Positions 33,501 through 41,378 are shown, counted from the stretch's first letter. The stretch: DNA of 49,309 nt from Ruminococcus sp. (GCA_021199305.1 JAJQIH010000020.1:1-49309), one strand, 5' to 3'. Notes: generated by a model from the sequence alone, not told the origin. Numbers and translations are program-made.

Positions 33501-34220
33501 ATGAAAACTGCTATTATTACAGGCGCTTCACGAGGAATCGGCAGGCAGACTGCCATTGAATTTTCAAAAGCAGGATATAGAGTTATTATAAATTACAATC
33601 GCTCTGAAAGTGACGCTTTGGCGCTGAAGGCTGAGCTTTCCCACTCGCATATTTTTAAAGCTGATATGAAAGACAACGCTCAGATAAAGGCTATGTTTGA
33701 TTATGTCAAGTCACGCTTTGGCGGCGTTGACGTTCTTGTAAACAATGCCGGAATTTCTCACATCGGCGTTTTTCAGCTGATGAGCGAGGAGGAAATCGAA
33801 GCTTTGATAAAAACAAACCTCACAGCAGCTATCCTTTGCAACAAGTATGCCACCGAGCAAATGGTGCCGAAAAAAAGCGGCTGCATCATAAACATTTCAT
33901 CAATGTGGGGCGAGGTCGGAGCCTCCTGCGAGGTAGTATATTCGGCTTCAAAGGCAGGGCTTATAGGACTCACAAAAGCTCTTGCCAAAGAGGTCGGTCA
34001 AAGCGGAATCAGAGTAAACTCAATTTCGCCAGGAGTTATTGATACTGATATGAACTCATCTCTTGACGACCAGACGCTTGAGGATCTGAAGGCGGACATT
34101 CCGCTTCGCAGAATTGGCACGCCGCAGGAAATTGCAAAAATCGCTCTGTTTTTAGCTTCCCCAGACGCTTCGTATTTAAACGGAATAAATATTGGCGCAA
34201 ACGGCGGCCTTGTAATATAG
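33501..34220 (+). CDS. short-chain dehydrogenase/reductase (FabG/YmfI-like)
   Basis: A 239-residue classical SDR. The Rossmann loop TGASRGIG (7-14), NNAG (about 83-86), catalytic Ser (NISSMWGEVG) and YSASKAG (Tyr and Lys, about 152-158), and PGVIDTDM are present. Family options are 3-oxoacyl-ACP reductase (FabG) or the elongation-factor-P 5-aminopentanone reductase YmfI, which in Firmicutes has this length. No other fatty-acid genes adjoin it, so YmfI-like is at least as likely. It is followed by a terminator. Confidence 0.88.
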   Translation: MKTAIITGASRGIGRQTAIEFSKAGYRVIINYNRSESDALALKAELSHSHIFKADMKDNAQIKAMFDYVKSRFGGVDVLVNNAGISHIGVFQLMSEEEIEALIKTNLTAAILCNKYATEQMVPKKSGCIINISSMWGEVGASCEVVYSASKAGLIGLTKALAKEVGQSGIRVNSISPGVIDTDMNSSLDDQTLEDLKADIPLRRIGTPQEIAKIALFLASPDASYLNGINIGANGGLVI

Positions 34221-34235
34221 TAAAAACAAACGCAA

Positions 34236-34270
34236 AAGTCCCCCTTGTCAGATCCTGACAAAGGGGACTT
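34236..34270. terminator. bidirectional terminator between SDR and YoeB
   Basis: AAGTCCCC..TTGTCAG (from 34236) pairs with CTGACAA..GGGGACTT (to 34270) with a 3-base loop. It contains the left copy of the 32-bp duplicated segment. Confidence 0.88.
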
Positions 34271-34272
34271 AA
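34241..34272. repeat. 32-bp direct repeat, left copy (beside YoeB)
   Basis: Identical to 34897-34928. The two copies enclose exactly the DinJ/RelB-YoeB module. Both include the hairpin TTGTCAG-ATC-CTGACAA with flanking CCCC/GGGG. Confidence 0.9.
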
Positions 34273-34273
34273 T

Positions 34274-34537
34274 TTACTTATCCCTATAGTGCGAACCGCA
34301 TTGAGCAATCTCAATCCTACCATCCTTAATTCGGTAAACTATACGGTTGCACTCATCAATTCGCCTGCTCCAGAATCCGCTCAGATTTCCCTTTAGCGGT
34401 TCAGGCTTTCCTATTCCAACGTATCCGTTGCGGTCAATGTCCTTTAAAAGCAGCAAAATACGCTTAAAGGTCTTTTTATCCTGCCTGGTCCAATATTCAA
34501 AATCCTCCCACGCTTCGTCATGCCAGACCTTAATCAT
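34274..34537 (-). CDS. yoeB: YoeB-family mRNA interferase toxin
   Basis: An 87-residue ribosome-dependent RNase (Txe/YoeB). It shows VWHDEAWEDFEYWTRQDKK (about 4-22), KPEPLKGNLSGFWSRRIDECNRIVYRI (split) with the conserved Glu/Arg, and the terminal catalytic SHY. ATG 34537 overlaps the antitoxin stop by 8 bases, with GAGGTGG as ribosome site; the longer upstream frame is the antitoxin overlap. Confidence 0.93.
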   Translation of the reverse strand: MIKVWHDEAWEDFEYWTRQDKKTFKRILLLLKDIDRNGYVGIGKPEPLKGNLSGFWSRRIDECNRIVYRIKDGRIEIAQCGSHYRDK

Positions 34538-34778
34538 AATCCACCTCGTGGATTTTACCCTTTCCTGCATTTAAGTCATTAACGGCTCTTTGCAAACGCT
34601 TCATATTTTCTTCAGAATAAAACGGGTCGGCGGAAACATCAAAAGGAATGCGCCTTTCCCGACTTAGCTTTTTAAGATATATGTTTATTGCTGTTGACAT
34701 AGAAATTCCAATATCATCGCAGACGCTTTCAGCCAGTCGTTTTGTTTCATCGTCAACTCTGACGCTTATCTGTGCCAT
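34530..34778 (-). CDS. RelB/DinJ-family antitoxin
   Basis: An 82-residue protein with N-terminal ribbon-helix-helix (AQISVRVDDETKRLAESVCDDIGISMSTAINIYLKK, split, residues 2-37) and a C-terminal toxin-binding helix (YSEENMKRLQRAVNDLNAGK). ATG 34778 follows AGGAG by 8 bases. It should neutralise YoeB and repress the shared promoter. Pairing a DinJ/RelB-type antitoxin with a YoeB toxin (normally paired with YefM) is a hybrid arrangement. Confidence 0.92.
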   Translation of the reverse strand: MAQISVRVDDETKRLAESVCDDIGISMSTAINIYLKKLSRERRIPFDVSADPFYSEENMKRLQRAVNDLNAGKGKIHEVDYD

Positions 34779-34827
34779 ATTATCAGCTCCTTTCTGTTTC
34801 AATGAAATGCTCTGTTTGCTATTATTT

Positions 34828-34856
34828 ATTATATTACACTATACAGCGTTTGTCAA
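34828..34856 (-). promoter_or_regulatory. toxin-antitoxin promoter (perfect consensus)
   Basis: Minus strand TTGACA (34851-34856), 17-base spacer, TATAAT (34828-34833). Confidence 0.88.
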
Positions 34857-34896
34857 GCATTTGTCATACATTTGCTTAAAATTTCCAAAAATATAT

Positions 34897-34928
34897 CCCC
34901 TTGTCAGATCCTGACAAAGGGGACTTAA
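34897..34928. repeat. 32-bp direct repeat, right copy (terminator of the LytTR gene)
   Basis: Identical to 34241-34272. On the minus strand it forms CCCC..TTGTCAG stem then ATATATTTTT, terminating the response regulator gene that ends at 34938. Confidence 0.9.
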
Positions 34929-34937
34929 ATCTATTCA

Positions 34938-35672
34938 TTATTCTATCGGGATTACTAGCGAGTCGTCCAGATAATCTGTAAAACTATCAAAAATCTCCTT
35001 CTGATATGCCCGACTTATCGGAATGCTCTCCTCGTTATCCATAACAAATTTTACTCTGGTGTACTTTGAAACGTGATAAAAATTCACTGCGTAGCTTTTA
35101 TGGCAGCGAATAATTTTCTTGTCCTTTACCTTTTCAAGCAGCTCGTCAAACGGCTCATAAGTGCTTATATCGCCCATCAGCGTGTGAAGAACGGTCACTC
35201 TCTTGTCACGTTCAAAGCTTACAATATCTTTAATCGGTATGAGGTTTATTCCCTTACTTCTTATTGCAAGTAGTTCACGGCGTTCGTTTTCCAGGCATTC
35301 AAAAGCCTTGTCAAGCGCCTTGAAAACATTCTCAGAGAATTTTTTGTTTTTAAGCACCAGATATGCGTGGTTTGTTTCGTAGACATCCGTTGCATATTTT
35401 GAATATGCTGTAACATAAATAATTTTACAATCAGGCAACAGCTCGTTAATTTCCTTTACGGCTTCAATTCCATTTACGCCGTCTGAAAATTCAACGTCCA
35501 TAAAAATAATATCGAAATTTCCAGAGAACTCTTCGCAATCATGTAAAATCTCCGATGCGCTTTCATAGCAAGCAACATCGACCGGCATTTTCGTGCTCGC
35601 CCAGGTGACGCACAGACGTTTAAGCTCTTCCCGCTGAGTTTTAACGTCGTCGCAAATGCCTACTTTTATCAT
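34938..35672 (-). CDS. LytTR (AgrA-type) response regulator, orphan
   Basis: A 244-residue regulator. The receiver has acidic pair CDD (about 7-9), phospho-Asp in DIIFMD (about 56), VTAYSKY and VLKNK. The LytTR DNA-binding domain (about 140-235) has LIPIKDIVSFERDKRVTVLHT and RCHKSYAVNFYHVSKYTR. ATG 35672 (MIKVGICDD) follows GGAG by about 9 bases; the longer frame begins inside that site. No kinase adjoins it. The GHKL kinase at 2440 is the right type but 31 kb away. Confidence 0.92.
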   Translation of the reverse strand: MIKVGICDDVKTQREELKRLCVTWASTKMPVDVACYESASEILHDCEEFSGNFDIIFMDVEFSDGVNGIEAVKEINELLPDCKIIYVTAYSKYATDVYETNHAYLVLKNKKFSENVFKALDKAFECLENERRELLAIRSKGINLIPIKDIVSFERDKRVTVLHTLMGDISTYEPFDELLEKVKDKKIIRCHKSYAVNFYHVSKYTRVKFVMDNEESIPISRAYQKEIFDSFTDYLDDSLVIPIE

Positions 35673-35706
35673 CTTACAACACTCCAAAATCTATATAATA
35701 TGGTCA

Positions 35707-35715
35707 CCCCCCCCC
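35707..35715 (+). repeat. 9-C homopolymer in the LytTR leader
   Basis: C9 on the plus strand, G9 in the regulator's transcript, between promoter and start codon. The length is prone to slippage; an 8-C tract also lies in the 3' end of the orphan kinase gene (3578-3585). Confidence 0.8.
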
Positions 35716-35795
35716 GAAAATTGAGGGGTTGCGGCTTTTTTCAAAATCAAGTCTGTATTTTGTGAATTCTGGGAAAATTCTTTAAAATTTACGTA

Positions 35796-35837
35796 CTTAA
35801 TTACCTTAATTATACTACCGAACATTTGTCTTTTCAA
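35796..35837 (-). promoter_or_regulatory. LytTR gene promoter with direct repeats
   Basis: Minus strand TTGAAA (35832-35837), 17-base spacer, TATAAT (35809-35814). Overlapping the -10 region, CTTAATTA occurs twice 9 bases apart (35796-35803, 35805-35812), a possible regulator site. The leader is about 130 bases long. Confidence 0.7.
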
Positions 35838-35949
35838 GTAAAATGTCAAAATTAGCGATAAAATTGTAATATTTGGTATTTGTTGTTTTGTAAAGTTGTT
35901 TTAACAAAATTAGTATGTTCCCTTGATAAAATTTCAGCCGAAGCAATAA

Positions 35950-35977
35950 TAAAAAAGAGACCTCAATAGAAGTCTCT
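35950..35977 (-). terminator. minus-strand terminator
   Basis: On the minus strand AGAGAC pairs with GTCTCT, followed by T6. It lies 126 bases past the EamA stop and 11 bases past the strong hairpin at 35988-36022. Confidence 0.8.
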
Positions 35978-35987
35978 GAACTAAGCT

Positions 35988-36022
35988 GTTTTCTCACCTC
36001 GCCAGCGGCGGGGTGAGAAAAC
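35988..36022 (-). ncRNA. very stable hairpin, possible small RNA or EamA 3' UTR element
   Basis: GTTTTCTCACC (35988-35998) pairs with GGTGAGAAAAC (36012-36022) and the stem continues CGCC/GGCG to a 3-base loop, nearly perfect over 15 pairs. It is followed on the minus strand by a T-run terminator. It is either the 3' UTR of the EamA gene or a separate small RNA; no clear promoter was found. Confidence 0.4.
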
Positions 36023-36102
36023 GCTATAATCTCACTACTCGTAAAATAAGAAAGCTCTAAAAAATTTCTTAAAAATTCAAGTACCCTGGCGTTAAGCTTT
36101 TA

Positions 36103-36984
36103 TCAGCCATTTTCTTTGTGCCTTTTGTTATTGTACCAAAACATAACTATCGCTACACCGATTATGATAACATACCCTAAAACGCTGAGCCCGTCGGGAA
36201 CTTGTCCGAACAGTATAAAGCCTAAAAGCGCTGCAAAGATAATCTGGGAATAATCGTATACTGAAATCTCTCTCGCTGGTGCGTAATAGTATGCGGCTGT
36301 GATTGAAAACTGTCCTCCTGCCGCTGCAAGTCCGGCGCCTAAAAGAGTTAAAAGCTGAACCCACGTCATCGGCTCAAAGCCAATTATCAGAAACGGCAGG
36401 GTTACAAGGCAGGAAAAACCTGAAAAGAAAAAGACTACAAACGGCCCTTTAACCCCTTGGGTTCCGAGCTTTCGCACCATAGTGTATGCCGCTCCGGCAG
36501 CTATTCCTCCGAGAAGTCCCAAAACCGACGGCAAAAGATCCATATTTGAGAGCGTTGGTTTTATGATAAAAAGGCTTCCTACAAAAGCGACAACAACAGC
36601 CGTCGTCTGAAAAGCCGTCAGGCGTTCCTTCAGAAAGATAAACGAGAACAAAATTGTAAAAAACGGCGACATCTTATTTAGCATCGAAGCGTCGCTCAGC
36701 ACCAGATGGTCGACAGCGTAAAAATTACAAAGAATGCCGAGCGTTCCGAAAATTGAACGCAAAAGAAGAAATGGAACGCTTTCCTTAGAAAGAGTAATCT
36801 TCTCCTTCGACCGCAAAAGAATGATAAGTGCGAAGAAAAAGGCTACAAGGTTTCTAAAGAAGCTTTTCTGAATGCTCGGCAGGTCGCCAGCCAATCGCAC
36901 AAACGCATTCATAAACGCAAAGCAGAAAGCTGACAGTATTATGCAAATTACGCCCTTGTATTTTTGATTTATACTAACACTCAA
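36103..36984 (-). CDS. EamA/DMT-family transporter
   Basis: A 293-residue protein with ten hydrophobic helices in two EamA halves (ILSAFCFAFMNAFVRLAG at the start; GGIAAGAAYTMVRKLG opening the second half). Drug/metabolite transporters export amino acids or other metabolites; the substrate cannot be told. The only start near the ribosome site is TTG 36984 with GGAG 9 bases before it. A terminator separates it from dut. Confidence 0.9.
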   Translation of the reverse strand: MSVSINQKYKGVICIILSAFCFAFMNAFVRLAGDLPSIQKSFFRNLVAFFFALIILLRSKEKITLSKESVPFLLLRSIFGTLGILCNFYAVDHLVLSDASMLNKMSPFFTILFSFIFLKERLTAFQTTAVVVAFVGSLFIIKPTLSNMDLLPSVLGLLGGIAAGAAYTMVRKLGTQGVKGPFVVFFFSGFSCLVTLPFLIIGFEPMTWVQLLTLLGAGLAAAGGQFSITAAYYYAPAREISVYDYSQIIFAALLGFILFGQVPDGLSVLGYVIIIGVAIVMFWYNNKRHKENG

Positions 36985-37010
36985 AGACTACATCTCCAGA
37001 CAAACAACAA

Positions 37011-37033
37011 GCGGACGCAAAGTTTACGCCCGC
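37011..37033 (-). terminator. terminator of the nrdD-nrdG-dut operon
   Basis: On the minus strand GCGGGCG pairs with CGTCCGC (one wobble), followed by TTGTTGTTT. Confidence 0.7.
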
Positions 37034-37048
37034 AATTGTTTTAAATTT

Positions 37049-37489
37049 CTACTTCGTTCCAGTAGAGCCGAATCCTCCGACTCCACGAACGGTATCTGAC
37101 AGCTCGTCAGCCTGTTCAAAATCCACCTTCAGAAACGGAGTTACAACAAGCTGTGCTATTCTCTCTCCGTGAGAAATTGTTTGCGGCTCGTTTGAATGAT
37201 TGTGAAGCGCAACCATTACCTCGCCCCGATAGTCGGCGTCAACTACTCCGACCTTATTGGCAGGAGCAAGTCCTCGCTTTGAAGCAAGACCACTTCTTGC
37301 GTAAATAAGTCCGGCATAGCCTTCTGGAATTTCAACAGCCAAACCAGTATGAACAAGGACGGTAGCAGCAGGAGAAATTGTCAGATCCTCGTCTAAAACG
37401 GCATACAAATCGCTTCCTGCTGAATACTCGCTTCCCCTTGTAGGAATTGTTGCTCTTTCATCAAGTTTTTTTATCTTTATCTTTAGCAT
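37049..37489 (-). CDS. dut: deoxyuridine 5'-triphosphate nucleotidohydrolase
   Basis: A 146-residue trimeric dUTPase with all five motifs: AGSDLYA (24-30), ARSGLASKRGLAP, NKVGVVDADYRGE, GERIAQLV and the C-terminal RGVGGFGSTG. It removes dUTP and provides dUMP. It follows nrdG by 27 bases in an operon devoted to deoxynucleotide supply. Confidence 0.96.
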   Translation of the reverse strand: MLKIKIKKLDERATIPTRGSEYSAGSDLYAVLDEDLTISPAATVLVHTGLAVEIPEGYAGLIYARSGLASKRGLAPANKVGVVDADYRGEVMVALHNHSNEPQTISHGERIAQLVVTPFLKVDFEQADELSDTVRGVGGFGSTGTK

Positions 37490-37516
37490 ATTTTATCTCT
37501 TTTCAAAGTGGATTTT

Positions 37517-38053
37517 TTATCTTAGCTTGCTCTCGTCAATCAGCGTTACACTTCCGCCTGAAAGCGTTTTCTTAACATCTATCAGACGCTGATTTTCGCT
37601 TCCTCTGAATTTGATATTGAGGTTTTTAAGCTCTTCCTTAAATTCCCCGTCAACCAGAACGTCGATATATCCTATCATTTCATCGGTATATTCAGTTCTT
37701 ATCTTACTATCCTTATTCAGAATATCCTTATCAAGAGTATACCCCGAATAGCACCAGATTTTCTTTTCAGGGAAACGCTTTTTGATTTTTCTTAAAAGAA
37801 GCGTCAGCGTCGGTTGATTCTGAGGTTCAAACGGCTCACCGCCAAGAAGCGAAAAGCCTTCTATATAATCGGGAATGAGCAGCTCTAAGATTCTGTTTTC
37901 GGCGCTGCTGTCAAACTCCTTGCCGTAGTTAAAGTCCCACGTTTCAGGGTTAAAGCAGCCCTTGCAATGATGTGTACAGCCGCTTACAAACAGCGAAACT
38001 CTTACTCCCGGACCGTTTGCAACATCGCACTTTTTAATCGAACCGTAATTCAT
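37517..38053 (-). CDS. nrdG: anaerobic ribonucleotide reductase activating protein
   Basis: A 178-residue radical SAM enzyme. The cluster motif is CTHHCKGCFNPETW (Cys at about 26, 30, 33), followed by the GGEP SAM-binding motif (LLGGEPFEP). It generates the glycyl radical of NrdD. It lies 27 bases downstream of nrdD; AAAGGA precedes ATG 38053. Confidence 0.96.
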   Translation of the reverse strand: MNYGSIKKCDVANGPGVRVSLFVSGCTHHCKGCFNPETWDFNYGKEFDSSAENRILELLIPDYIEGFSLLGGEPFEPQNQPTLTLLLRKIKKRFPEKKIWCYSGYTLDKDILNKDSKIRTEYTDEMIGYIDVLVDGEFKEELKNLNIKFRGSENQRLIDVKKTLSGGSVTLIDESKLR

Positions 38054-38080
38054 TAAATAATTCCTTTCAGATCAAGCGGT

Positions 38081-40207
38081 TTAGAGGTGAAGAACTCTCG
38101 CCTTGATTTCCTTGGTCTTTCCTTCATTCCAGAAATTCTCGCCCAGATATCCGCAAGTACGTCTTGTTACATTCATCTTGGCGTGATCCTTGTTGTGGCA
38201 CTGTGGGCACTCCCACTCATTATCGTCGTTTATAACAATTTCTCCGTCAAAGCCGCACTCGTGGCAATAATCAGACTTTGTATTAAACTCAGCGTACTGA
38301 ATGTTGTCGTAAATAAACTTGACAACCGACTCGATAGCTTCAAGGTTATTTCTCATATTTGGAATTTCAACATAAGAAATCGCGCCGCCTGATGAAATGT
38401 TCTGGAACTGGCTTTCAAACTTAAACTTTGAAAATGCGTCAATGTCCTCTCTTACATCAATATGGTAGGAATTTGTATAATAACCCTTGTCGGTAACGTC
38501 CTCAATGGTTCCAAACTTCTTCTTGTCGATGCTTGCGAATCTGTAGCAAAGGCTCTCAGCAGGAGTTCCGTAAAGAGCAAAGCCAATACCGGTATCCGCC
38601 TTCCACTTATCGCAGGTATCTCTGAGCTTGTGCATAACACGAAGAGCAAATTCCTGTCCCTCAGGAGTAGTATGTGAAACGCCCTTCATTACCTTTGTAA
38701 CCTCGTAAAGTCCGATATATCCAAGCGAAATTGACGAATAGCCGTTCATCAGGTACTTGTCAATCTTCTCGCCCTTTTTAAGTCTTGCGATAGCTCCGTA
38801 CTGCCAATGGATTGGTGATACGTCGCTCTTTGTGCCCATTAAAGCGTTATGACGGCACATCAGTGCTTCGTAGCAAAGCTCCAGTCTTTCGTCTAAAAGC
38901 TCCCAGAATTTATCCTCATCGCCCTTTGCGATAATTCCAATCTGAGGAAGGTTAATGGAAACGACTCCCTGGTTGAATCTTCCCTCGAACTTGTAATTGC
39001 CGTCCTCGTCACGCCATGGAGCCAAGAATGAACGGCAGCCCATTGGCGAAAATACGTTACCCTCGTAGTTTTCTCTCATCTTCTTTGCAGAAATGTAGTC
39101 AGGGTACATTCTCTTAGCCGAGCATTTAACAGCCATTCTTGTGAGATAGTCGTACTTTCCGCCCTTTAAGCAGTTGTTCTCGTCTAAAACGTAAACAAGC
39201 TTCGGGAAGGCAGGAGTTACATAAACACCCTTCTCGTTTTTGATTCCCTCGTAACGCTGACGCAAAATCTCCTCGATAATCATAGCGTTTTCTTCGATGT
39301 ACTCATCGCCATCTTCAAGATGCAGGAAGAGGGTTACAAACGGTGACTGTCCGTTTGTTGTCATCAATGTATTTATCTGATACTGAATAGTCTGAACGCC
39401 GCTCTTTAACTCGTTTTGCAAACGCTCGTCTACAAGTCTTTCTATAGCTTTCTCTGAAACGCTGTCGTCGCAGGATTCTCTTATAGACTTTTCAAACTTC
39501 TCCTTTGACTTTCTCAGATACTTTCCTAAATGCTTTAAGTCAACCGACTGTCCGCCGTACTGGTTTGAAGCTACTGCTGCGATAACCTGAGTTGTAATAG
39601 TGCAGGCTACCTGAAAGCTCTTCGGGCTTTCAATAAGCTTTCCGTTCATAACAGTTCCGTTATCCAGCATATCGCCGATATTTATAAGGCAGCAGTTGAA
39701 AATCGGCTGCAAAAAGTAATCTGCGTCGTGGAAGTGGAACACTCCGTCAGCGTGCGCCTTGGCAAGCTTTTCCGGAAGCAGGACTCTGTTTGTCAGATCC
39801 CTTGAAACCTCGCCCGCAATATAATCTCTCTGAGTTGAAGCTAAAATAGTATTCTTGTTGGAGTTTTCCTCCGCCAGCTCTTTATTCTCGTTTCTGATAA
39901 GGCTTAAAATAGAATCGTCGGTTGTATTAGCCTTTCTTACCAGAGCTCTCTGGTATCTGTAAATAATGTACGTCTTAGCCAGAACAAACAGATCAAAAGA
40001 CATCAGCTTTTCTTCAATCATATCCTGAATATCTTCAACCAGCATTCTCTTTCTGTTCTTGCCCTCAATATACGACAAGATAGATTCAATCTGTTCGTCA
40101 GAAGCTCTCTCGCTCTCGTCAACCTCTGCGTTTGCCTTCTGAATGGCAACGACAATCTTGCTGCGGTCAAAGTCTACCGTCTGACCGTCTCTTTTTACTA
40201 CCTGCAT
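38081..40207 (-). CDS. nrdD: anaerobic ribonucleoside-triphosphate reductase
   Basis: A 708-residue class III reductase. An N-terminal ATP-cone (about 1-90) precedes the catalytic barrel, a zinc site CHECG...CPQC (about 645-670) and the glycyl-radical loop RRTCGYLGENFW (Gly about 686). It makes deoxynucleotides without oxygen. GGGAGG precedes ATG 40207. It is divergent from a Crp/Fnr regulator. Confidence 0.97.
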   Translation of the reverse strand: MQVVKRDGQTVDFDRSKIVVAIQKANAEVDESERASDEQIESILSYIEGKNRKRMLVEDIQDMIEEKLMSFDLFVLAKTYIIYRYQRALVRKANTTDDSILSLIRNENKELAEENSNKNTILASTQRDYIAGEVSRDLTNRVLLPEKLAKAHADGVFHFHDADYFLQPIFNCCLINIGDMLDNGTVMNGKLIESPKSFQVACTITTQVIAAVASNQYGGQSVDLKHLGKYLRKSKEKFEKSIRESCDDSVSEKAIERLVDERLQNELKSGVQTIQYQINTLMTTNGQSPFVTLFLHLEDGDEYIEENAMIIEEILRQRYEGIKNEKGVYVTPAFPKLVYVLDENNCLKGGKYDYLTRMAVKCSAKRMYPDYISAKKMRENYEGNVFSPMGCRSFLAPWRDEDGNYKFEGRFNQGVVSINLPQIGIIAKGDEDKFWELLDERLELCYEALMCRHNALMGTKSDVSPIHWQYGAIARLKKGEKIDKYLMNGYSSISLGYIGLYEVTKVMKGVSHTTPEGQEFALRVMHKLRDTCDKWKADTGIGFALYGTPAESLCYRFASIDKKKFGTIEDVTDKGYYTNSYHIDVREDIDAFSKFKFESQFQNISSGGAISYVEIPNMRNNLEAIESVVKFIYDNIQYAEFNTKSDYCHECGFDGEIVINDDNEWECPQCHNKDHAKMNVTRRTCGYLGENFWNEGKTKEIKARVLHL

Positions 40208-40287
40208 AATTATGCCTCCCTAAAATTTGTCCTGAAAAACAATAAACTCGCGCGAAATTATCTCTCTTTTATTCGGAAACTTATACC

Positions 40288-40350
40288 AGTATACTTCACA
40301 TTTTGAAAATTTGCAGTTGCATTTGCAACGAAAATGTGATAAAATACAAT
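40288..40350. promoter_or_regulatory. divergent nrdD / Crp-Fnr control region
   Basis: Minus strand for nrdD: CTGCAA (40311-40316), 17 bases, TATACT (40288-40293). Plus strand for the regulator: TTGCAA (40323-40328), 16 bases, TACAAT (40345-40350). Between and overlapping both -35 boxes is a palindrome GTTGCA-TT-TGCAAC (40316-40329), a likely operator for a shared regulator. Confidence 0.6.
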
Positions 40351-40464
40351 ATATGGGGGTAAAAAGCAATTTTAGCACATATATGAGGTATACGAAAATT
40401 TGGACAGTTGCAGTGTGTAAGTCCCTATAATACTAGCTTCAAGGCTTTAAGCGGAGGAAAAATC

Positions 40465-41106
40465 ATGACAAAGATATTCGACGGAATTAACGAAAAAAAT
40501 TTTTTGCAGATGTGCAAATGCTTCAATGCGAAAACCCGCTCGTACAAGGCTGAGGAAACTATAACCAACTATTCAGGGCAGAACGACAGCATTGGCGTGC
40601 TTCTCAGCGGCGAGGCGGTAATTGTAAAATACGACTTTGACGGAAACAGAACCATTCACGAACGACTTTCCAAAAACGATATATTCGGAAAGCTTTTCAC
40701 CTATCTCACCGACGACAGCGACACAAGGGTTGTCTGCTCGAAGGACTGCGAGGTTTTGTTTATCGACTACTACCATATTGTAAAGCGATGCGAAAAGGCG
40801 TGCGAGCATCACTCGGTTCTGGTAAGCAATATGCTCAGCATTTTGTCGGAGCGTTCTATCGACCAGAGCGCAAAAATCGACATTTTAAGTCAGCGAACGC
40901 TAAGGAAAAAGCTTCTGTCGTATTTTAATCTTGAAGCTAAAAAGCAGGGCAAGGCGACCTTTATCCTCCCCTTCTCGCTTGCAAGCCTTGCTGACTATCT
41001 TTGCGTTGACAGGAGCGCTATGCTTCGGGAGATGAAAAAAATGCGAGAGGACGGCATTATCATCTCAAAGGCCAAAAAGATAACGATTTTAAAACAGGAA
41101 GGGTAG
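40465..41106 (+). CDS. Crp/Fnr-family transcription regulator
   Basis: A 213-residue regulator from ATG 40465 (GGAGG upstream; the frame upstream to 40408 lacks a site). An N-terminal cyclic-nucleotide-binding-like barrel (about 25-125: GVLLSGEAVIVKYDFDGN) precedes a C-terminal helix-turn-helix (FSLASLADYLCVDRSAMLREMKK, split, about 170-192). It has N-terminal cysteines (MCKCF) but not the four-Cys pattern of E. coli Fnr. It could sense redox, and its divergence from nrdD suggests control of that operon. Confidence 0.9.
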   Translation: MTKIFDGINEKNFLQMCKCFNAKTRSYKAEETITNYSGQNDSIGVLLSGEAVIVKYDFDGNRTIHERLSKNDIFGKLFTYLTDDSDTRVVCSKDCEVLFIDYYHIVKRCEKACEHHSVLVSNMLSILSERSIDQSAKIDILSQRTLRKKLLSYFNLEAKKQGKATFILPFSLASLADYLCVDRSAMLREMKKMREDGIIISKAKKITILKQEG

Positions 41107-41130
41107 GTTAATGCGTAATTCGTAATGCGT

Positions 41131-41173
41131 AACGCATTAAGCTACGCTTAACGCTAGGCAACTTCGTTGCCCA
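41131..41173 (+). repeat. dispersed repeat, copy 2
   Basis: AACGCATTAAGCTACGCTTA.. through the hairpin GGCAAC-TTC-GTTGCC. A second stem TTAAGC-TAC-GCTTAA lies inside. It is the first of three copies in the 564-bp gene-free stretch 41107-41670. Confidence 0.85.
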
Positions 41174-41369
41174 TATCATCATCTCAAAATGCTTGTTGCC
41201 ACATTCTATCCTGCATTGCGTAATTGGGGCGGTGGGAAGAGAGTAGATATAGGAAATATGATTGGGGTATAGATATGCGAGAAATAGGAAAATAACGCAA
41301 AACTTATTATTAACTTTGCTTTGTTCTTTTCTTCCCTCTCTGTTATATTAGATATAGTAAACCACATCG

Positions 41370-41378
41370 TTCGACAAA
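41370..41378 (-). promoter_or_regulatory. Spo0A-box-like site in the gene-free stretch
   Basis: TTCGACAAA, the exact reverse complement of the 0A consensus TTTGTCRAA. It lies 293 bases before the TetR operon's first gene; function unproven. Confidence 0.4.
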
